Shown: positions 60,584-64,000 of the stretch, piece after piece
Layout: each line of letters opens with the position of its first letter
Position numbering within the stretch: the first letter of the stretch is position 1
NCBI RefSeq assembly: GCF_030272615.1
Contig: NC_081410.1
Span: 504,110,942-504,174,941, forward strand
Source of the DNA: Cryptomeria japonica
Lineage: Eukaryota > Streptophyta > Pinopsida > Cupressales > Cupressaceae
Reading direction: 5' to 3'
DNA length: 64,000 nt
Program-made: the position numbers and the translations under genes
The notes under the pieces: generated by a model
Database searches by the model: none
What the model saw: only the letters and a program-made list of their open reading frames with translations
Told to the model about the DNA's origin: nothing

Positions 60584-61817
60584 TATGGAGATATTTATGC
60601 CTACTTACATGATAATAACTTACCTCTTGATCTATCCAACAAAGCCTAATATTTTTTTATTTGCCAAGCCTCCCATTATGCCATTTTAGTTGATACCCTA
60701 TATCATCGAGGTCTTGATCGTACCTTAGATTTCTTTGGCATGACAAAGCCAAGACTACCTTGTGAGAGGTGCACAAAGGTATATGTGGGGCACATTCAAG
60801 CGGTCCTACCCTAGCTAAAAAACTCTTGCATACTGGTTATTACTAGCCTACTATGGAGAAGGACGCTTATCAATTTGTTAAGAAATGCAAGCAATGCCAA
60901 ATACATGGAGACTTGATACATGCACCAGCACAAGAATTGCAACCAATTATCACCTCTTGGCCCTTCTGTCAATGGGGACTCAACCTCGTGGGAAAAATCC
61001 ATCCACCCTCATCCAATGGCCACAAATTCATCATCACTACTACCAAGTATTTCACAAAATGGATTGAAGTTTTTCCCCTTACCCAATCACTAGAAAAAAA
61101 TTGCAACATTTATTCTTAATTACATCATATGTTGGTTTGGTGTCCCCTTTCCATTATTACTGATAATAGTCATCCCTTCAAGAACTAAGATGTATGTGAT
61201 CTTTGTGAGAAATTTCATATCCAACACCATACTATCCTCAAGGTAATGGCTAGGTTGATGCCTCTAACAAAAACATCCTTAGAATCCTTAGAAATATAGT
61301 CAATGAAGCTGGTTGTGTTTGGCATATCCAGTTGAACCCCACCTTGTGGACTTACTACACGGGTGTCTGCACTCCCATAGGTACCACTCCACATTCTCTT
61401 GTTTATGGTGTTGAAGCTATATTGCCCATTAAGGTTGAGATACCCTCCCTACAAGTCTCTTTGGCAACCTAATCAGTGATGAAGACTATAGAGTCTCCCA
61501 CTTGCATGACTTAGAAGTGCTGGATGAAAGAAGACAAACTGCTTTTGATCATCTCAGAGCATATCAATAGTGCATGTATAGAAGTTACAACCACGGAGTT
61601 ATATCTTGCACATTTGAGGTTGGTGATCTTGTCCTTAGAGAAAATCCAAAGAACCAACAAGACAGAGAGAAAAGGGGCAAGTTTGAACCTAATTGGCTTA
61701 GTCCATATATTATCACTGTTGTGTATGGATCAGGAGCATATTAGTTGGCAACTCCTGAGGGTGAACCTCTTGAAGATCCAATCAATAGAATTCACCTTCG
61801 CAGATTCTATGCTTGAG
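60584..61817 (+). pseudogene. pol: Gypsy integrase, element I (heavily broken)
   Basis: The zinc-binding part is decayed but keeps FVKKCKQCQIHGDLIHAP (60880-60930). The core shows WPFCQWGLNLVGKI, then TTKYFTKWIEVFPL, in which Lys stands where the first catalytic Asp is expected. IITDNSHPF near 61160 retains the second Asp. The end is a GPY/F-like module: GKFEPNWLSPYIITVVYGSG, a stop, then LATPEGEPLEDPINRIHLRR (to 61817). Many stops and frameshifts lie between 61110 and 61740. Confidence 0.75.
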
Positions 61818-62722
61818 TACTTTACAAAAATAATGGAGGGGAAAAGTATTGGGGTGTGGGTTACATAGAGAAAATCAGATGAACCTGAGTCAAGTTCCTG
61901 ACAAATTTTTGGTGGGATAGAAATGAATACTCCTAAGACCAACCATGGAACTGGGGACAATGGGAAAAAATTGTAAAAAATTATATTACTAGCCCTTCCA
62001 AAGAAAACATTTATAAAAATGAGGTAAAGTGTGTAGATTAAAAGAAAACGCTACCACAAAAGAGTCGATGAACCAAAACCAATCTCCTAGCTACATAGGT
62101 CAATTTGAAATTTTAAGAGTTTTACACATTGAAAAAAGAATGAAATAAAATAAATATTCACCAAAACCATGGCAAGTGGCTTACCCCAATATTTTGGCTA
62201 CCAATGGGAAAGAATGGGTCATTGGGCTAGTGATTTAATGATTCTTACCCTAAAGACTATCTATCTAATACAAGTTGTTACTGCATATCCGACCATTTGA
62301 ACTCAAATGGTGCAAAAGAAGACAAAAATGTGGTTTTCTTGGAATGATCAGGAAAGGAGGAGAGACATTTTAGTTGGCCCGATGGCCATCCCTGAATGAG
62401 AAAACTACTTGATTGGATCTAGCTCAGGAAGGTATGGTTCTTCTGTTCTGGATCTTCACCACCAAATAATGGGTAGATTTTGTTGAACAAATTTACGAAT
62501 CCCTACATGATAGTTCACCAAAAAAAAAAAATCCAAACATACCTGCCATTCCTTAGCTCCTTCTCACCTATTGAAAAATACACATTTATTTCTTTTGTCT
62601 TAATTTCTAATTTAAGGCAATTAAAATAATTTTAATTTATAAAAATAAAATAAAAATTTAAGTGTTGAAGACAAAATATTAATTTTGTCTAACATTGTTA
62701 ACTAAAAGACTTCGTCAACGAA
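61818..62722. other. 3' untranslated part of gypsy element I and possible 3' LTR start
   Basis: No further protein recognised. The frame after integrase stays weakly protein-like for about 200 bases. From about 62560 the DNA is AT-rich. TGTTGAAGACAAAATATTAA at about 62663 resembles the start of LTR G and may be the start of the 3' LTR, though no clear polypurine tract precedes it. Confidence 0.4.
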
Positions 62723-62762
<40 letters not shown>

Positions 62763-62940
62763 GTATATGTATATATATATATATACACACATGTATATAT
62801 ATATATACATGTATATATATAATGTATATATATATACATGTATATATATAATGTATATATATACATGTGTGTGTGTATATATATATAAACATACATTTAT
62901 TAATATATATGTCTATATCTATATCTATATCTATATATAA
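62723..62940. repeat. AT microsatellite (compound)
   Basis: A run of CATATA, TA and TATATC repeats. It includes a larger period in which ATACATGTATATATATA followed by ATGTATATAT recurs about three times between 62790 and 62870. Open frames of Tyr/Ile across it are artefacts. Confidence 0.92.
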
Positions 62941-63132
62941 TTGTTGTTCAATCATAAATTTGATATTTAGTTGTGTATTTTATCTGATGATCAAATTAGT
63001 CATTTTTATTTGTGTGACTAATTATTTAGTTGTGTTTGTGTTGCAAAAAATGACTAGAATTTGGTCATTTTTACTTGTCGTGACTAAAAGTTTTAGTCAC
63101 CTAGTCATTTATTCTCCATATTTCTATTAGTG
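62941..63132 (-). mobile_element. One terminus of a CACTA-like DNA transposon (partial)
   Basis: The plus strand ends in CTATTAGTG (63124-63132). Read on the minus strand this is CACTAATAG, a CACTA-type end. Subterminal repeats lie just inside: the palindrome GTGACTAAAA/TTTTAGTCAC (63080-63100) and the inverted pair AAATGACTAG/CTAGTCATTT (63048-63057, 63101-63110). A direct repeat of about 25 bases also occurs (62998-63021 and 63063-63087). The other terminus was not found; the left limit given is arbitrary. Confidence 0.45.
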
Positions 63133-63176
63133 TACAAAATAACCTTTATAGTTTTATCAACAAGATCCTCATCCTA

Positions 63177-64000
63177 TGTTGGCATTGAAGTTGTCATTGA
63201 TGTCAACATGTGTTGTGGAGTTGCAGAAGAGATGCGTTGCAGGGACAATTTGGTGGAGCTATAGAGATTACTTGAGTTACAAATAAGAATGAATTGAGGA
63301 TGAGTAAATGCATTAAATTTATGTGTTTATGTGTTTCAGATCAGTATCATGACTCACCATTGGCCTGTGCACATTCCTTGTGTTTTATCAATATTGGTTT
63401 GTGAAGACATTCTTCGTTTTATCAAACTATCATTGTCCATTGGAAGTCTTGGCACCCATTTGACCATTGGAAGTCTTGCCATCCATTTGCATTAAGTTCA
63501 TAGGTTTAACTTCCTACTGACCTTCGATCTCTGATAGTGGTCATTTGTTAAGTGTTTATCACACCCTACATCCCTTGTGTTATCGATCCATCGTTCTTCA
63601 TTGGAAGTGTTACCACTAAGTCTTTTTGTTGACAAGATTCATTCTACTCGATCCATCGATCTCCAACAGTGGTCCCCATGCTTGCTTCTTTGACTTGAAG
63701 TTTGTTGACCCCTTTGTAATATCACTTGACCATGTTTGACTGGAAATGTTTCTGATAGCCTTTGTGTTCCATCAAGCGTGAGTTCCAATCACTCTCTGAT
63801 CCCCAATAGTGGGCCCACCTTGTACCAATTTCAGATTATCGACCTATCACATTCAAATGGAAAAGAAGAAGTTGTTTTTGTTTTCATGCAGAGTTTTGAC
63901 CTGCCTCTGACCCCTGATAGTCAGGCTCATGTTATCTGAAGTGGCTGCAGATTTCCAATTGGCAACTACATGTTGGTTCTACCTAATGGCGATGTGTTTT
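63177..64000 (+). repeat. Copia-type LTR J (start only, runs off the window)
   Basis: TGTTGGCATTGAAGTTGTCATTGATGTCAACA has the start shared by the other copia LTRs here. No polypurine tract precedes it, so it is a 5' or solo LTR. Its further body has repeated TTGGAAGT and GACCATTGG words near 63430-63480. No end is in the window. Confidence 0.6.

Larger units (their letters stand above)
31491..62662 (+). mobile_element. Ty3/gypsy retrotransposon I (Tat-like), split in gag by H
   Basis: The parts are gag (32896-33548 and 55757-56240), protease with a G-patch (to 57990), then reverse transcriptase, two RNase H-like regions and integrase (to 61817). This is the gypsy order with integrase last, and the tandem RNase H and G-patch resemble the Tat lineage. 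The 5' LTR probably starts near 31491 (TCTAGACACATAAAATTTGTC). The 3' LTR may start near 62663 (TGTTGAAGACAAAATATT). Both resemble the start of LTR G, TGTAGACACCTAAAATTGTC. The element ends are uncertain. It is the oldest layer of this nest. Confidence 0.8.

Noticed and set aside
62695-62955. Tyr/Ile-rich open frames on both strands
   Set aside because: Artefacts of the AT microsatellite.
63736-63939. Open frame of 67 codons in LTR J
   Set aside because: Short, no likeness, inside an LTR.

Overview
The window looks like intergenic nuclear DNA from a seed plant with a large, repeat-filled genome. A gymnosperm would fit the many old, nested, slowly decaying retrotransposons, but that is inference. 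I see no intact host gene, no rRNA or tRNA gene and no bacterial-type feature. About 80 percent of the window can be assigned to LTR retrotransposons. Almost all of their reading frames carry stops and frameshifts, many of them Gln, Arg or Trp codons turned to stops, as expected from cytosine deamination in methylated DNA.

Layout. (1) 1-6903: copia element A, entering from the left with a truncated 5' LTR. (2) 6904-11701: no retrotransposon body recognised. It holds a CAT-rich stretch, a minus-strand pseudogene with a plant mobile domain (PMD) and a 22-27 bp minisatellite. (3) 11702-26066: a first nest. Solo LTR D (reversed) was split by copia element B, and B's pol gene was split by element C. 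(4) 26067-31490: an LTR-like stretch with a TATA box, then about 4 kb that I cannot assign. (5) about 31491-62660 or beyond: a four-deep nest. Ty3/gypsy element I has its gag split by copia element H. H has its integrase-RT junction split by element E, and E's 3' LTR is split by reversed element F. H's 3' LTR also took a separate solo LTR, G. (6) 62660-64000: an AT microsatellite, one end of a CACTA-like DNA transposon and the start of another copia-type LTR (J). Target-site duplications of 5 bp, perfect or with one mismatch, support D, B, H, E, F and G. The duplication around C is weak.

How the parts relate. A, B and H encode the usual copia order Gag, protease, integrase, reverse transcriptase, RNase H. 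C, E and F share copia-type ends (TG...CA LTRs, a tRNA-iMet primer site, an AAAGGGGGAGAT polypurine tract) but carry no pol. Each instead has a coiled-coil protein with CCHC zinc knuckles, followed by a second reading frame of about 1,080-1,110 codons whose function I do not recognise. C and F are close relatives. E is clearly diverged but colinear. This looks like a non-autonomous family that depends on copia enzymes while keeping two proteins of its own, and it is the best candidate here for an undescribed system.

Copia LTRs A to F and H also share an inverted-repeat hairpin near their 3' ends whose stems covary between families. The pol-bearing and ORF2 elements share a duplicated polypurine tract near the 3' LTR.
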